Positions 24,348 to 33,270 are shown, numbered from the stretch's first letter. The stretch is 37,688 nucleotides of DNA from JAZMZS01 sp045120955 (GCA_045120955.1 JBGVFH010000009.1:1-37688); one strand, 5' to 3'. Numbers and translations: made by a program. Notes: generated by a model not told the origin, from the sequence alone.

Positions 24348-25793
24348 TTATTTGCCGTGAGGAAGTGTGAAAACAAACTCGCAGTTCTTCTGATATTCGC
24401 TGTTGACGAAAATCTGCTCGTCATGCGCTTCAATTATCGTTTTAGCTATATAAAGCCCAAGCCCGACGCCGGTTTTGTCAAGACCTCTGCTTTTATCGCT
24501 TTTGTAAAAGCGCTCAAACACAAACGGCAGATCATCGTGCGGTATACCTATTCCCTCGTCAAAAACTGATACGGAAATTTTTCTGCCGATGTTTTTTATG
24601 GTAATTCTGTATTTTCCTCCGTCATATGCAAATTTTATCGCATTGTCGCAGAGATTGTACAGTATCTGGTATATTGCATCCTTGTCGGCAGAGACGAGCA
24701 TATTGTCCCTATCACAGACAAATTCAACGTCCAGCTTTTTTTGCTCCAGCTTTTGTTCAAAGGATATCAGTATCTGCCGTGCCATCTCGCATATATCGAA
24801 GTTGACTTTTTCAAATTTGCGCTCGCCTGCCTGCATTCTTGAAATATCGAGCAGAGTAGAAACAAGGCGAGACAGTCGTGTTGTTTCGCTTGATATTATT
24901 TCAAGATAATATTCGTGCTTTTCTTTTGGAATAATTCCGTCCTTGATACCGTCAACAAAACCGCTGATAGTTGTCATAGGCGTGCGCAGATCGTGCGATA
25001 CGTTGGCAAGAAAAGTACGGCGCAGGTTTTCCTGATGCTCGAGAGACTCAGCCATTTGATTAAAGGCGCTCGAAAGCTCTGTAAATTCATCATTTCCTGT
25101 GACGTGTACTCTTGCATCCATTTTGCCGCGTGAAAAGCTTTTTACCGCTTTTACCATGTTTTTGAGCGGTACTACAGTGCGCTCTGTGACAAAATATATC
25201 GCGATCAAAATAGCAAGCATGAGAGATACTGTGGATAGTATTATCGCTTTCATCATCACATTTACAAAATCGGTGATGCTCTCCGACTCGGCGCATACAA
25301 ATACTGCGCCTACGTTCTCATTGTTCAGCTCTGTGACAGGCTGTGCGCTGACGAGATAGCGCTTTGCAAGCATGCCGCCGAGGTTGGAAAGCTCAAGTAT
25401 CTGTTCGTTGTCGTTCAGCTTGTCAAGATATGTTTGCGGCAGCGTTCCGGATATGATGTTCTGTCCGGTCTTGAGATCCGTGCATATCGGCGCTCCCGTG
25501 TTGTCTATGATAAAAATGCAAGTGTCCGTATAAAAGAGGGAAGCGGTGAGAACTGAGTCGAGGTTTTCTTTTTCGTTTTTCAGATAATTTGAAAACTCCT
25601 GCGCACTCTCCCCCTCAAAGTCACGGACAAGAAAGTTTGCCACAGCATTTGAGGTACGGGTGATTCCTTCTTCTTTTGTGTTTATTGCATAATCGTTTGC
25701 AATAGATGAAATGATCAATGCAAGTATAAGAAAGCTGCAGGTGATGAGCAGCATAAATATCGCAAGATACTTTGTAAAAACACTTTTGAACAT
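24348..25793 (-). CDS. membrane sensor histidine kinase (PhoR/ResE-like)
   Basis: ATG 25793 (MFKSVFTKYLAIF, 481 residues) is preferred over the longer frame to 25862, because AAGGA precedes it and the membrane span then starts correctly. TM1 (LAIFMLLITCSFLILALII) leads to an extracellular sensor region of about 150 residues. TM2 follows (AIILSTVSLMLAILIAIYFV), then HAMP, then HisKA with SHDLRTPMTTISG (phospho-His). The HATPase domain has NLCDNAIKF, DEGIGIPHDD, FERFYKSDKS and GVGLGLYIAK. All boxes are intact. It partners the response regulator just upstream on the same strand. The signal is unknown. The 340-base gap between the two is unusually long for a two-component pair. Confidence 0.9.
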   Translation of the reverse strand: MFKSVFTKYLAIFMLLITCSFLILALIISSIANDYAINTKEEGITRTSNAVANFLVRDFEGESAQEFSNYLKNEKENLDSVLTASLFYTDTCIFIIDNTGAPICTDLKTGQNIISGTLPQTYLDKLNDNEQILELSNLGGMLAKRYLVSAQPVTELNNENVGAVFVCAESESITDFVNVMMKAIILSTVSLMLAILIAIYFVTERTVVPLKNMVKAVKSFSRGKMDARVHVTGNDEFTELSSAFNQMAESLEHQENLRRTFLANVSHDLRTPMTTISGFVDGIKDGIIPKEKHEYYLEIISSETTRLSRLVSTLLDISRMQAGERKFEKVNFDICEMARQILISFEQKLEQKKLDVEFVCDRDNMLVSADKDAIYQILYNLCDNAIKFAYDGGKYRITIKNIGRKISVSVFDEGIGIPHDDLPFVFERFYKSDKSRGLDKTGVGLGLYIAKTIIEAHDEQIFVNSEYQKNCEFVFTLPHGK

Positions 25794-25816
25794 AATTAAT
25801 ATCCTTATATAAGAAA

Positions 25817-25841
25817 AGCAAGCGCCTGTGCGGCGCTTGCC
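25817..25841 (-). terminator. hairpin upstream of the kinase start
   Basis: GCAAGCGCC pairs with GGCGCTTGC around TGTGC, followed on the - strand by TTTTCTT. It would reduce read-through from the response regulator into the kinase gene, or act as an attenuator. Confidence 0.6.
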
Positions 25842-25861
25842 CAAAATAATTTTGTCATGCA

Positions 25862-26133
25862 ACGCCTTGCCTTGCGCAAAGGCTTTAAATTTTTATAGTA
25901 AATTGCGCACCGTTGCCCTCGTCGCAGATATTTGACGTCATCTTACGCTGAGCACGGAGTGCATCGGGCAAAAGCCGGCAGGACTGCCTGTCGGCAGAGC
26001 AATGGGACCTCGGGTTGGCATTGCTTTTTTATTGCATAGGAAATTGCAAAGTTACGCCCCGCCGTTTGGTTGAGATAAAGAAGATCCAAAGATACAATAG
26101 GCGGGAGGATGGGTGCGGGCACTGCCCGCTTTT
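25862..26133 (+). other. structured intergenic region with two + strand terminators and a promoter-like element
   Basis: No protein gene is seen. On the + strand there are a GCCGGCAGG/CCTGTCGGC hairpin (about 25974-25995), then a terminator (AGCAATG 25998-26004 with CATTGCT 26019-26025 and a T-run), then the dispersed motif GCATAGGAAATTGC (26034-26047). A promoter-like TTGAGA (26070-26075)-N17-TACAAT (26093-26098) precedes a second terminator (GCGGGC/GCCCGC, 26115-26129, six Ts). No + strand gene is known here, so a small RNA or a mobile repeat remnant is possible. Confidence 0.45.
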
Positions 26134-26823
26134 TTATTCAGCGGTTTCGAACTTATAGCCTACGCCCCACACGGTTTTTAGCGACCACTTGTCCGAGACT
26201 CCCTCGAGCTTTTCGCGCAGACGCTTTACATGAACGTCGACCGTGCGTGAGTCGCCGAGATAGTCAAATCCCCAACCCTTGTCAAGAAGCTGGTCTCTTG
26301 TGAAAACATGGTTGCTGTTTGAAGCGAGAAAATACAAAAGTTCAAGCTCCTTCGGCGGAATATCAATACTTTTTCCGTTGATCTTCAGTTCATATTTTAC
26401 GAGACTTATCTCTATGTTTTCGTATTTGATGATCTCACCGTCGTCTTTTTTGTCCTTTGCAAAAGAGCGGCGAAGCACCGCCTTTATTCTTGCAGAAAGC
26501 TCCTTCATGTCAAACGGCTTTACTACAAAGTCGTCAGCGCCAAGCTCAAGCCCCAGTACCTTGTCAAAGGTCTCTCCCTTTGCCGTTATCATTATTATCG
26601 GTTTGCTTGACATCTCTCTTATCTCACGGCAGACCTGCCATCCGTCCTTTTTTGGGAGCATGATATCAAGAAGAACAAGGTCCGGCTCATAAGTCTTAAA
26701 GTAGTTTACACCCTCCGCGCCGTCGGCGGCAGTCTTTACCTGATAATCTTCGTTTTCGAGAAATATTTTTAACAGATCGCATATGTTGGGATCATCGTCA
26801 ACAACAAGAATTTTTGTTCCCAT
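26134..26823 (-). CDS. OmpR/PhoB-family response regulator
   Basis: The protein is 229 residues; ATG 26823 follows TTGGAGGT. The receiver domain has Asp10/Asp11 (ILVVDDDPNICDLL), phosphoacceptor Asp53 (LVLLDIMLP), and the Lys of DDFVVKPFDMKEL. The C-terminal winged helix has PPKELELLYFLASNSNHVFT and the recognition segment DSRTVDVHVKRLREKL. It is followed on the same strand by its likely sensor kinase, 340 bases away. Targets cannot be read from sequence. Upstream, TATAAT-like boxes occur in a repeated ACATTATAAT pair (about 26870-26889). Confidence 0.92.
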   Translation of the reverse strand: MGTKILVVDDDPNICDLLKIFLENEDYQVKTAADGAEGVNYFKTYEPDLVLLDIMLPKKDGWQVCREIREMSSKPIIMITAKGETFDKVLGLELGADDFVVKPFDMKELSARIKAVLRRSFAKDKKDDGEIIKYENIEISLVKYELKINGKSIDIPPKELELLYFLASNSNHVFTRDQLLDKGWGFDYLGDSRTVDVHVKRLREKLEGVSDKWSLKTVWGVGYKFETAE

Positions 26824-27015
26824 TTTTTACCTCCAATTTTCGAGAATGTTATTTTTTACATCAAAACACATTATAATACATTATAATGCATAAAATTGTC
26901 GAATGTGTGAAGATAAGATGAAATTTATATTTTATAAATATAAACAATGTGTATCATTTTGCTTTTTGTTTGCTTTTTTATATTATAACATTTGTGAATA
27001 AAATAATCAAGGGTA

Positions 27016-27044
27016 TTGAAAAAACAAAGATAATAAGATATAAT
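27016..27044 (+). promoter_or_regulatory. promoter of ychF
   Basis: TTGAAA (27016-27021), 17-base spacer, TATAAT (27039-27044). Confidence 0.8.
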
Positions 27045-27105
27045 ATATAAGATTGATAAAATAAAACTATTGCACAGCATTGCAATACTTTTGACGGAGA
27101 AAGAA

Positions 27106-28200
27106 ATGAAACTTGGTATAGTAGGACTTCCCAATGTAGGAAAAAGTACACTTTTCAATGCGCTTACAAACGCAGGCGCACAGTCGGCAAACTATCCTTT
27201 TTGCACGATAGACCCGAATGTCGGTATAGTATCCGTACCTGACAAGCGGCTTGATTATCTGCGTGATATGTATAATCCCGAAAAATTTACGCCCGCAACC
27301 ATCGAATTTGTCGATATAGCAGGTCTTGTCAGAGGAGCGTCGAAGGGAGAGGGACTCGGGAACAAATTCCTTTCACATATCAGAGAGGTCGATGCGATAG
27401 TACACGTTGTGCGTTGCTTTGAGGATGACAATATCATTCACGTTGACGGAAGTGTTGACCCGCTGCGTGATGTAGAGACTATAGACATGGAGCTTATTCT
27501 CTCCGATATGGAGCTGATAGAGCGCCGTATAGACAGAGTGAAGAAAGCGATGAAGGGTGACAAGAGCCTTGCCGCTGAGCTTGAAGTCTGCGAAATGATA
27601 AAGGAATGTCTTGACGGGGGTAAAAACGCCCGCTCACTCGAGCTTGACGAAGAGCAGAGAGCGATGATAGCGGACACTCCCCTGCTTTCAATGAAGCCTG
27701 TAATATATGCCGCAAACATTTCCGAGGATATGCTCGGTGCAGAGCTTGAGTCTTATGCAGGATATGCAAAGCTCAAGGAGCACGCTGACGCAGAAGGCTC
27801 GCAGATAATTGCGGTTTGTGCCGAGATCGAGGCGGAGCTATCCGAGCTTGAGGGAGAAGAGAAAACAGCGTTTCTCTCTGACCTCGGTATCGAGGAGAGC
27901 GGTCTTGACAGACTTATCAGAGCATCATATTCGCTGCTCGGTCTTATATCTTATCTCACCGCAGGCCCGAAGGAAGTGCGTGCATGGACTATTACCAATG
28001 GAACAAAAGCACCGCAGGCGGCAGGCAAGATACACAGCGATTTTGAGCGCGGATTTATCAGAGCGGAGATAATCTCCTTTGACGATCTTGTCAAAGAGGG
28101 AAGTGAGAAAGCAGTCCGTGAAAAGGGGCTTATGCGTTCCGAGGGCAAGGACTACGTAATAGTTGACGGAGATATAGTGCTTTTCAGATTTAACGTATAA
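27106..28200 (+). CDS. ychF: redox/ribosome-associated GTPase/ATPase YchF (OLA1 family)
   Basis: ATG 27106 gives MKLGIVGLPNVGKSTLFNAL and 364 residues, the normal YchF length, with GACGGAG upstream. An extended frame from 27070 is not supported. Motifs are G1 GLPNVGKST, G3 DIAGLVRGASKGEG, and the coiled-coil insertion between them and the C-terminal TGS domain (YLTAGPKEVRAWTI...VIVDGDIVLFRF). The usual NKxD of G4 is not evident, as expected for YchF, which prefers ATP. It binds ribosomes and is linked to stress and redox responses. It stands alone with its own promoter and a very strong terminator. Confidence 0.95.
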   Translation: MKLGIVGLPNVGKSTLFNALTNAGAQSANYPFCTIDPNVGIVSVPDKRLDYLRDMYNPEKFTPATIEFVDIAGLVRGASKGEGLGNKFLSHIREVDAIVHVVRCFEDDNIIHVDGSVDPLRDVETIDMELILSDMELIERRIDRVKKAMKGDKSLAAELEVCEMIKECLDGGKNARSLELDEEQRAMIADTPLLSMKPVIYAANISEDMLGAELESYAGYAKLKEHADAEGSQIIAVCAEIEAELSELEGEEKTAFLSDLGIEESGLDRLIRASYSLLGLISYLTAGPKEVRAWTITNGTKAPQAAGKIHSDFERGFIRAEIISFDDLVKEGSEKAVREKGLMRSEGKDYVIVDGDIVLFRFNV

Positions 28201-28216
28201 TTCTGTTTCGCAACAC

Positions 28217-28273
28217 AACACTACCCGAAGGAAAAATATCATTTTGATATTTTTCCTTCGGGTAGTGTTTTTT
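28217..28273 (+). terminator. terminator of ychF
   Basis: A 25-bp perfect stem (28217-28241 with 28245-28269), three-base loop and T-run. The dispersed motif GCATAGGAAATTGC follows at 28275-28288. Confidence 0.9.
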
Positions 28274-28369
28274 CGCATAGGAAATTGCTGTGGTATGCTC
28301 TTTTTCATACCTAACTGCAAATATTTCATGCAGGGCTTTGTGTATGAGATGTGTGCTTTTTATGTTCAT

Positions 28370-29128
28370 TCATTTCTTTAACACCCACAGCTTCACTACT
28401 GCGAGACATTCTCGTATACAGCTCGGAAAAACCGTATGAAACTCCGTAGCACTATGCAGATGCTTTGCGTCCTCAATACCTGCGATGAGTGCAATGGATT
28501 TCGCTCTGTACATATGAAAATCATTTGTAACAAACGCAACTGAATACTCCCGCCCGAAATAATCATCGAGCAGGGCTGCGGAAAAGACGAAATTTTCGTA
28601 GGTGGAGGTCGCTTTTTCTTCTTTTAAGATGTTTTCTTCAGGTACACCACGCTCGGTCAAGTACCTCTGCATTGCCAGAGCTTCGGTGATATCCTCCTGA
28701 GGTCCTTTTCCTCCGCTCAGCACAAATACAGCGTCGGGATTTTTTTTGTAATATTCAAGCGCACGGTCAAGACGGTTCTTTAAATCCTGCGACGGCTCCT
28801 CTCCGTTCACACCGGCTCCGAGCACTATCAGCGCATCTTCTGTATAGTCTGCCGTATCAGCCGAACCGTACAATAGCAAAAACAGCATGAACAAAGCCAC
28901 AGCTGTGATACCGATATAAAAGATCAGTTTTATGAATTTAGGTATTTTGCGGTAAATACCGTTGTACAGTATTCCGAATAAAGAGAGCAGTGCTCCGACA
29001 GCCAATGTCAGAAAAAGTCCGCTATGGATATTTGAGAAAAGCATGAGGAATGCCGCATCAAATAACAGCAGTGCTCCGACAGAGATTAAAGCCGTCCTTG
29101 CTATAACTTCAAAAACTTTGTTTTTCAT
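28370..29128 (-). CDS. YdcF/SanA-family (DUF218) membrane protein
   Basis: The protein is 252 residues; ATG 29128 follows GGAGGCA. Three N-terminal membrane spans (ALISVGALLLFDAAFLMLF, FLTLAVGALLSLFGIL, LIFYIGITAVALFMLFLLLY) precede a soluble DUF218 domain. That domain has ALIVLGAGVNGEEPSQDLKN, VFVLSGGKG, STYENFVFSAALL and VAFVTNDFHMYRA, the hallmark blocks. Family members (SanA, ElyC, YdcF) are tied to envelope integrity and lipid-carrier metabolism, but their reaction is unsettled. It follows the SseB-like gene by 46 bases and is probably co-transcribed with it. Confidence 0.85.
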   Translation of the reverse strand: MKNKVFEVIARTALISVGALLLFDAAFLMLFSNIHSGLFLTLAVGALLSLFGILYNGIYRKIPKFIKLIFYIGITAVALFMLFLLLYGSADTADYTEDALIVLGAGVNGEEPSQDLKNRLDRALEYYKKNPDAVFVLSGGKGPQEDITEALAMQRYLTERGVPEENILKEEKATSTYENFVFSAALLDDYFGREYSVAFVTNDFHMYRAKSIALIAGIEDAKHLHSATEFHTVFPSCIRECLAVVKLWVLKK

Positions 29129-29174
29129 TTTAATATGCCTCCGTTATCATTTTCGAGCATTGCTGTACGGCTTT

Positions 29175-29603
29175 TTAGTTCTGTGCAGACGAGCGGTTGA
29201 TGTTCGGCGGTATGTCAATGGGGGTGTCCGACATAGGCTCTATCACAACGCCAAACTCCGAAAGCATAGGATCGTCAAGCGAGCTTAACAACGCCGACAA
29301 CGTTCCCTCGATTATTATAAAGTTCGTTCTGCCCAAAAGGTTAAAATGCTCGATACAGCCCTTTTTTGATAAATATGCGGGATAATATTTTGTCTCAGAA
29401 TTCTTAGCTGAGAGAAAATATAACTGCTCCTTGCCGCTTCTGTCAGTTCCGAGAGGAGTCGAGTAGTACAGCGGCATATCCTTCATTTCACGAACAAAGT
29501 CATGTATGCCTATTTTGTTTTTGCAGAGCATTTTTCTGAATTTCAGATACTTTATCTCCGTTTTACTCCCGAACATGTGTATAAAAATGTTTCTTATTTT
29601 CAT
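29175..29603 (-). CDS. SseB-like small protein (uncertain)
   Basis: The protein is 142 residues; ATG 29603 follows AGAGGAAAA. There is no signal peptide or membrane span. The order LYFLSAKNSETKYYPAYLSK, then a central helix region, then FGVVIEPMSDTPIDIPPNI resembles the SseB N-terminal domain: a strand with values to clamp, ending in a hydrophobic VxINP-like strand. The resemblance is weak and the function of SseB-like proteins in Firmicutes is unknown. It lies between the putP terminator and ydcF, and probably heads that small operon. Confidence 0.55.
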   Translation of the reverse strand: MKIRNIFIHMFGSKTEIKYLKFRKMLCKNKIGIHDFVREMKDMPLYYSTPLGTDRSGKEQLYFLSAKNSETKYYPAYLSKKGCIEHFNLLGRTNFIIIEGTLSALLSSLDDPMLSEFGVVIEPMSDTPIDIPPNINRSSAQN

Positions 29604-29667
29604 GTTTTCCTCTGGTATTTCTTTTTAACATAAGTATACAGCACCTCACTGCGACTGTCAAGAAAAT

Positions 29668-29703
29668 ACAAAAAGCCGAGCGGGAAAACGATCGGCTTTT
29701 TGT
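29668..29703. terminator. terminator of the symporter gene
   Basis: ACAAAAAGCCGA (29668-29679) pairs with TCGGCTTTTTGT (29692-29703). It works on the - strand as CGGCTTTTTGT, directly after the putP stop. Confidence 0.85.
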
Positions 29704-29719
29704 GAGTAAATTTTAATTT

Positions 29720-31288
29720 TTACGCATCTACAGCACCCGTGCGTACAGCCTCAAAGTCCTCTTCGATCTCCTTTGAGGGAGCCTTCGTGAGGAGAGAAAC
29801 AACAACGATGCATATGCACGAGAAGATGAATGCGGGGAGCAGCTCGTATATTGCAAACACTCCGCCGAGCTTGCTTATGACGAGCTTCCACAGAAATACC
29901 ATTCCGCCTCCGCCTATCATTCCGGCAATCGCACCGGCTCTGTTTGTACGCTTCCAGAAGAGAGAGAAGAGCATGATGGGACCGAATGTAGCACCAAATC
30001 CTGCCCATGCAAACGAAACTATCTGGAAGATAATGCTTTCTTCGTCCAGTGCGATTATAATACCAATAAGTGCGAGAACGAGCAGTGTGATGCGTGATAC
30101 TATCATTACCTGCTTGTCGGTCGCTTTCTTTTTAAATATGCCGTGGAAGATGTTCTTTGCGAATGCAGAAGCTGCAATCAGAAGATACGAGTCTGATGAG
30201 CTGATAGTAGCTGCGAGTATTCCTGCCATTACAAAGCCTGCCAAAATAGCAGGGAGTGAGCTTGTAGCGAGTGTGATAAAGATGTTTTCGGCAGAAGGTT
30301 TTGTCAAATGCTCAGTCGGGAACAGCTGACGTCCTACTATACCGATAAATACGGCAACAGCAAGAGAGATGACGACCCATACCATTGCGATACGGCGCGA
30401 GCGTTTAAGCTCGCTTTCCTTACGTATAGCCATAAAGCGAAGGAGGACTTGGGGCATACCAAAGTAACCAAGACCCCATGCCAGCATTGAGCAGATGGTC
30501 AGTATACCGTATTCGGATGCTTCTCCGAACAGAGGCTTTCCTGCTTCTACTATCTGAGTCCCGCTTGCATCGACCGTGGGTGAAGCAAGCCCGAAAAACT
30601 CAAGAAATCCGGGGATGCTGTTTGCATTTTCTATAACTGCACCGATGCCGCCTGCGTTAATTGTGCTTATCGTTACGATTACCGTGAGCGCAACTATCAT
30701 TACGATAGCCTGCATAAAGTCGGAAATACTCTCAGCCAAGAAACCTCCGAGAATAGTGTAGAGAAGTACGAATACAGCACCGATTATCATCATTGCCATA
30801 TAAGGTGTGCCGAACAGAGTAGAGAAGAGCTTACCGCAGGTAACAAAGCAGCTCGATGCGTAAACCGTAAAGAAAATGAGGATGAACGCAGCCGAGATGA
30901 ACATGATGACCTTTTTGCTTTCTCTGAAACGGTTTGAGAAAAACTCCGGAAGGGTGATAGAGTTGTTGGCACGAACACTGTAACGGCGCAGGCGCTTTGA
31001 CACTAACAGCCAGTTGAGATATGTACCGATTGCAAGACCGATAGCAGTCCATGCGGCATCCGCAAGACCGAACCAATATGCTACACCGGGAAGCCCCATG
31101 AGCAGCCAACCGCTCATATCTGATGCCTCAGCGCTCATTGCCGTGACCCAAGGACCGAGCGAACGGCCGCCAAGGAAATATTCCTCCGAATTTTTATTTG
31201 CACGCTTTGCGTAAAATACACCGATCAGGATGACAGCAGCCATATATATGATCATTGCTATCAAGATCTGTATCGTATTTCCACTCAT
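29720..31288 (-). CDS. putP: sodium/proline symporter
   Basis: The protein is 522 residues; ATG 31288 follows AGGAGGT. It is a sodium:solute symporter of the SSS family, with about 13 membrane spans. Signature blocks are EEYFLGGRSLGPWVTAMSAE, ASDMSGWLLMGLPGVAY (Na+ and proline-binding helix as in PutP) and LTKPSAENIFITLA. AGILAATISSSDSYLLIAAS holds the conserved Ser/Thr pair of the second Na+ site. It imports proline with sodium for nutrition or osmoprotection. Its gene diverges from the thiamine operon, and the shared 361-base gap carries the thi promoter and riboswitch. Confidence 0.9.
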   Translation of the reverse strand: MSGNTIQILIAMIIYMAAVILIGVFYAKRANKNSEEYFLGGRSLGPWVTAMSAEASDMSGWLLMGLPGVAYWFGLADAAWTAIGLAIGTYLNWLLVSKRLRRYSVRANNSITLPEFFSNRFRESKKVIMFISAAFILIFFTVYASSCFVTCGKLFSTLFGTPYMAMMIIGAVFVLLYTILGGFLAESISDFMQAIVMIVALTVIVTISTINAGGIGAVIENANSIPGFLEFFGLASPTVDASGTQIVEAGKPLFGEASEYGILTICSMLAWGLGYFGMPQVLLRFMAIRKESELKRSRRIAMVWVVISLAVAVFIGIVGRQLFPTEHLTKPSAENIFITLATSSLPAILAGFVMAGILAATISSSDSYLLIAASAFAKNIFHGIFKKKATDKQVMIVSRITLLVLALIGIIIALDEESIIFQIVSFAWAGFGATFGPIMLFSLFWKRTNRAGAIAGMIGGGGMVFLWKLVISKLGGVFAIYELLPAFIFSCICIVVVSLLTKAPSKEIEEDFEAVRTGAVDA

Positions 31289-31430
31289 TTTTTGACCTCC
31301 TGTAAAAAAGAAATACTCTCCATTATATTCAATTTAATAATAGATTTTATAATTATAACAGAAAATCCACAATAATGCAACAAAAAGTTAATAATTAATA
31401 AAAAACATTTAGATCGTTTTTCAAAATCAC

Positions 31431-31459
31431 TTGCAATTCATTTTAATTGAGTGTATAAT
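31431..31459 (+). promoter_or_regulatory. promoter of the thiamine operon
   Basis: TTGCAA (31431-31436), 17-base spacer, TATAAT (31454-31459). Confidence 0.85.
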
Positions 31460-31477
31460 ATACACGACAATTAAACA

Positions 31478-31567
31478 AACGGGAGCTTGTAGTACAGGCT
31501 GAGAGGAAGGTGTGACCTTCGACCGAGAACCTGATTTGGATAATGCCAACGTAGGGACGCCTGATAC
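31478..31567 (+). promoter_or_regulatory. TPP riboswitch (THI element)
   Basis: The core reads GGGAGCTTG, then CAGGCTGAGAGGA (the CUGAGA motif), then GAACCTGATTTGGATAATGCC and AACGTAGGGA. These are the two conserved TPP-binding helices, with the helix between them. It lies 20 bases after the thi -10 box. A terminator hairpin follows before thiS, so thiamine pyrophosphate should shut the operon by termination. Confidence 0.95.
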
Positions 31568-31597
31568 AAGGATATTAGGAATAACAAAGTTTACTTA

Positions 31598-31628
31598 GGA
31601 AGTTACCGGATCGGTAGCTTCCTTTTTG
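31598..31628 (+). terminator. riboswitch expression-platform terminator
   Basis: GGAAGTTACC (31598-31607) pairs with GGTAGCTTCC (31613-31622), one G-U pair, followed by TTTTTG. It lies between the TPP aptamer and thiS. Confidence 0.85.
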
Positions 31629-31649
31629 TTTTAAACGGAGGTAAAGTAT

Positions 31650-31844
31650 ATGGTAAAAGTCAACAGCGAGGAACTGAACATTGCGGGTAAGACGATTGCA
31701 GAATACCTTGCAACCACGAGTTATGATCCCAAACGGATCGCAGTCGAATGCAACGGAGATATTGTTTCCAAAGCGCAATACGGCGAAACAGTATTGCAAG
31801 ACGGCGACAGCGTGGAGGTCGTCAGCTTTGTAGGAGGTGGCTGA
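31650..31844 (+). CDS. thiS: sulfur carrier protein ThiS
   Basis: The protein is 64 residues; ATG 31650 follows CGGAGGT. The ubiquitin-like fold ends in GG (SFVGGG), the tail that ThiF adenylates and that then carries the thiocarboxylate sulfur for thiazole synthesis. The pattern IAEYL, then AVECNGDIVSKAQYGETVL is typical. It is first in the operon and its stop lies two bases before the thiF start. Confidence 0.93.
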   Translation: MVKVNSEELNIAGKTIAEYLATTSYDPKRIAVECNGDIVSKAQYGETVLQDGDSVEVVSFVGGG

Positions 31845-31845
31845 G

Positions 31846-32481
31846 TTGATACCGACAAAAGAAGAGATGAGAAAAGCATTGGAACTTAGACAAGGAAAAG
31901 TGCTTCGGCAGAAGTTTTCTGCTGCAACGATAGCAGTCTGCGGTCTCGGAGGCCTTGGTTCCAACATAGCCGTATCTCTTGCCAGAGCCGGCATCGGAAA
32001 GCTCATCCTCATTGATTTTGACCGTGTAGATGTTACCAATCTGCACCGCCAGCAGTACAAGGCAAGTCAGATCGGAATGTATAAGACAGAAGCATTAAGC
32101 GAAAACCTGAAGGAGATCGCACCTTACATAGAGCTTGAAGTTCACGCACTTCGTATCGATGAAAATACTACTTTGGAACTGTTTGAAGATTCCGATATCA
32201 TCTGCGAAGCTTTTGACAATGCCGAAGCTAAGGCAATGCTTACAAGTCTGGTTCTCGAAGCATTTCCTGATAAATTCTTCGTTGCCGCATCGGGAATGGC
32301 TGGACTTGGCAGTGCGAATGCCATTCAAACACGCAGAGTATCGAAACGATTTTACCTCTGCGGCGACGGAAAGAGCGATGTGGCAGAGTCAGGAAGCCTT
32401 GTTGCCTCACGTGTGATGCTTTGTGCTGCTCATCAGGCGCATACGGTACTTCGTATTCTTGCAGAACAATTTGAAACCTAA
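31846..32481 (+). CDS. thiF: ThiS adenylyltransferase ThiF
   Basis: The product is 211 residues. TTG 31846 is chosen because AGGAGG (31832-31837) lies 8 bases upstream. The earlier GTG 31837 overlaps that site. AVCGLGGLGSNIAVSLARAG is the nucleotide-binding glycine loop, followed by LILIDFDRVDVTNLHRQQY, the E1-type Asp and Arg block. It is the short ThiF form without the C-terminal zinc CxxC domain. It activates the ThiS C-terminus with ATP. It is coupled to thiS by near-contiguous reading frames. Confidence 0.9.
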   Translation: MIPTKEEMRKALELRQGKVLRQKFSAATIAVCGLGGLGSNIAVSLARAGIGKLILIDFDRVDVTNLHRQQYKASQIGMYKTEALSENLKEIAPYIELEVHALRIDENTTLELFEDSDIICEAFDNAEAKAMLTSLVLEAFPDKFFVAASGMAGLGSANAIQTRRVSKRFYLCGDGKSDVAESGSLVASRVMLCAAHQAHTVLRILAEQFET

Positions 32482-32499
32482 AGAAAGAAGGACAAATAA

Positions 32500-33270
32500 A
32501 TGAACAACGATAAATTGATCATCGGCGGACACGAATTTAACTCGCGTTTTATTCTCGGCTCCGGCAAATATTCTATGAAGCTCATCGAAGCGGCAGTCAA
32601 GGATGCGGGGGCGGAGATCATCACCCTTGCAGTTCGCCGTGCAAACACCAAAGAACAGGAAAGCATCCTTGACTATATCCCCGAAGGTATCACCTTACTT
32701 CCCAACACAAGCGGAGCAAGAAATGCCAGGGAAGCTGTTCGTATCGCACGTCTTGCAAGAGAACTTGGCTGCGGTAACTTCGTAAAGATTGAAATTATGA
32801 GAGATTCCAAGTATCTGCTCCCCGACAATCAAGAAACGATTAAGGCAACTGAGATCCTTGCCAAAGAGGGATTTGCGGTTATGCCCTATATGTACCCCGA
32901 TCTCAATGCAGCCCGTGACCTTGTCAATGCGGGTGCCGCTTCTGTTATGCCTCTGGCTTCGCCCATCGGCTCAAATAAAGGGCTTGCCACAAAAGAGTTC
33001 ATCCAAATCCTTATTGATGAAATCGACCTGCCTATTATCGTGGATGCAGGTATCGGCAGACCGTCGCAGGCTTGTGAAGCAATGGAGATGGGAGCTGCTG
33101 CGATTATGGCAAACACTGCACTCGCTACTGCAGGTGATCTTCCTATGATGGCTTCTGCATTCAAGAATGCTATCGAAGCCGGTCGCAAGGCTTATCTTGC
33201 CGGTCTCGGCAGAGTGCTTGCTCGTGGTGCATCGGCATCCGATCCTTTGACAGGATTCCTCAGAGACTGA
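32500..33270 (+). CDS. thiG: thiazole synthase ThiG
   Basis: The protein is 256 residues, the normal length; ATG 32500 follows AAGAAGGA. It is a TIM barrel with LIIGGHEFNSRFILGSGKY at the start. NFVKIEIMRDSKYLLPDN holds the Schiff-base lysine that binds deoxyxylulose phosphate, and IIVDAGIGRPSQACEAMEMG forms the phosphate site. It condenses deoxyxylulose 5-phosphate, ThiS thiocarboxylate and dehydroglycine into the thiazole phosphate. It lies between thiF and thiH, its direct partners. Confidence 0.95.
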   Translation: MNNDKLIIGGHEFNSRFILGSGKYSMKLIEAAVKDAGAEIITLAVRRANTKEQESILDYIPEGITLLPNTSGARNAREAVRIARLARELGCGNFVKIEIMRDSKYLLPDNQETIKATEILAKEGFAVMPYMYPDLNAARDLVNAGAASVMPLASPIGSNKGLATKEFIQILIDEIDLPIIVDAGIGRPSQACEAMEMGAAAIMANTALATAGDLPMMASAFKNAIEAGRKAYLAGLGRVLARGASASDPLTGFLRD

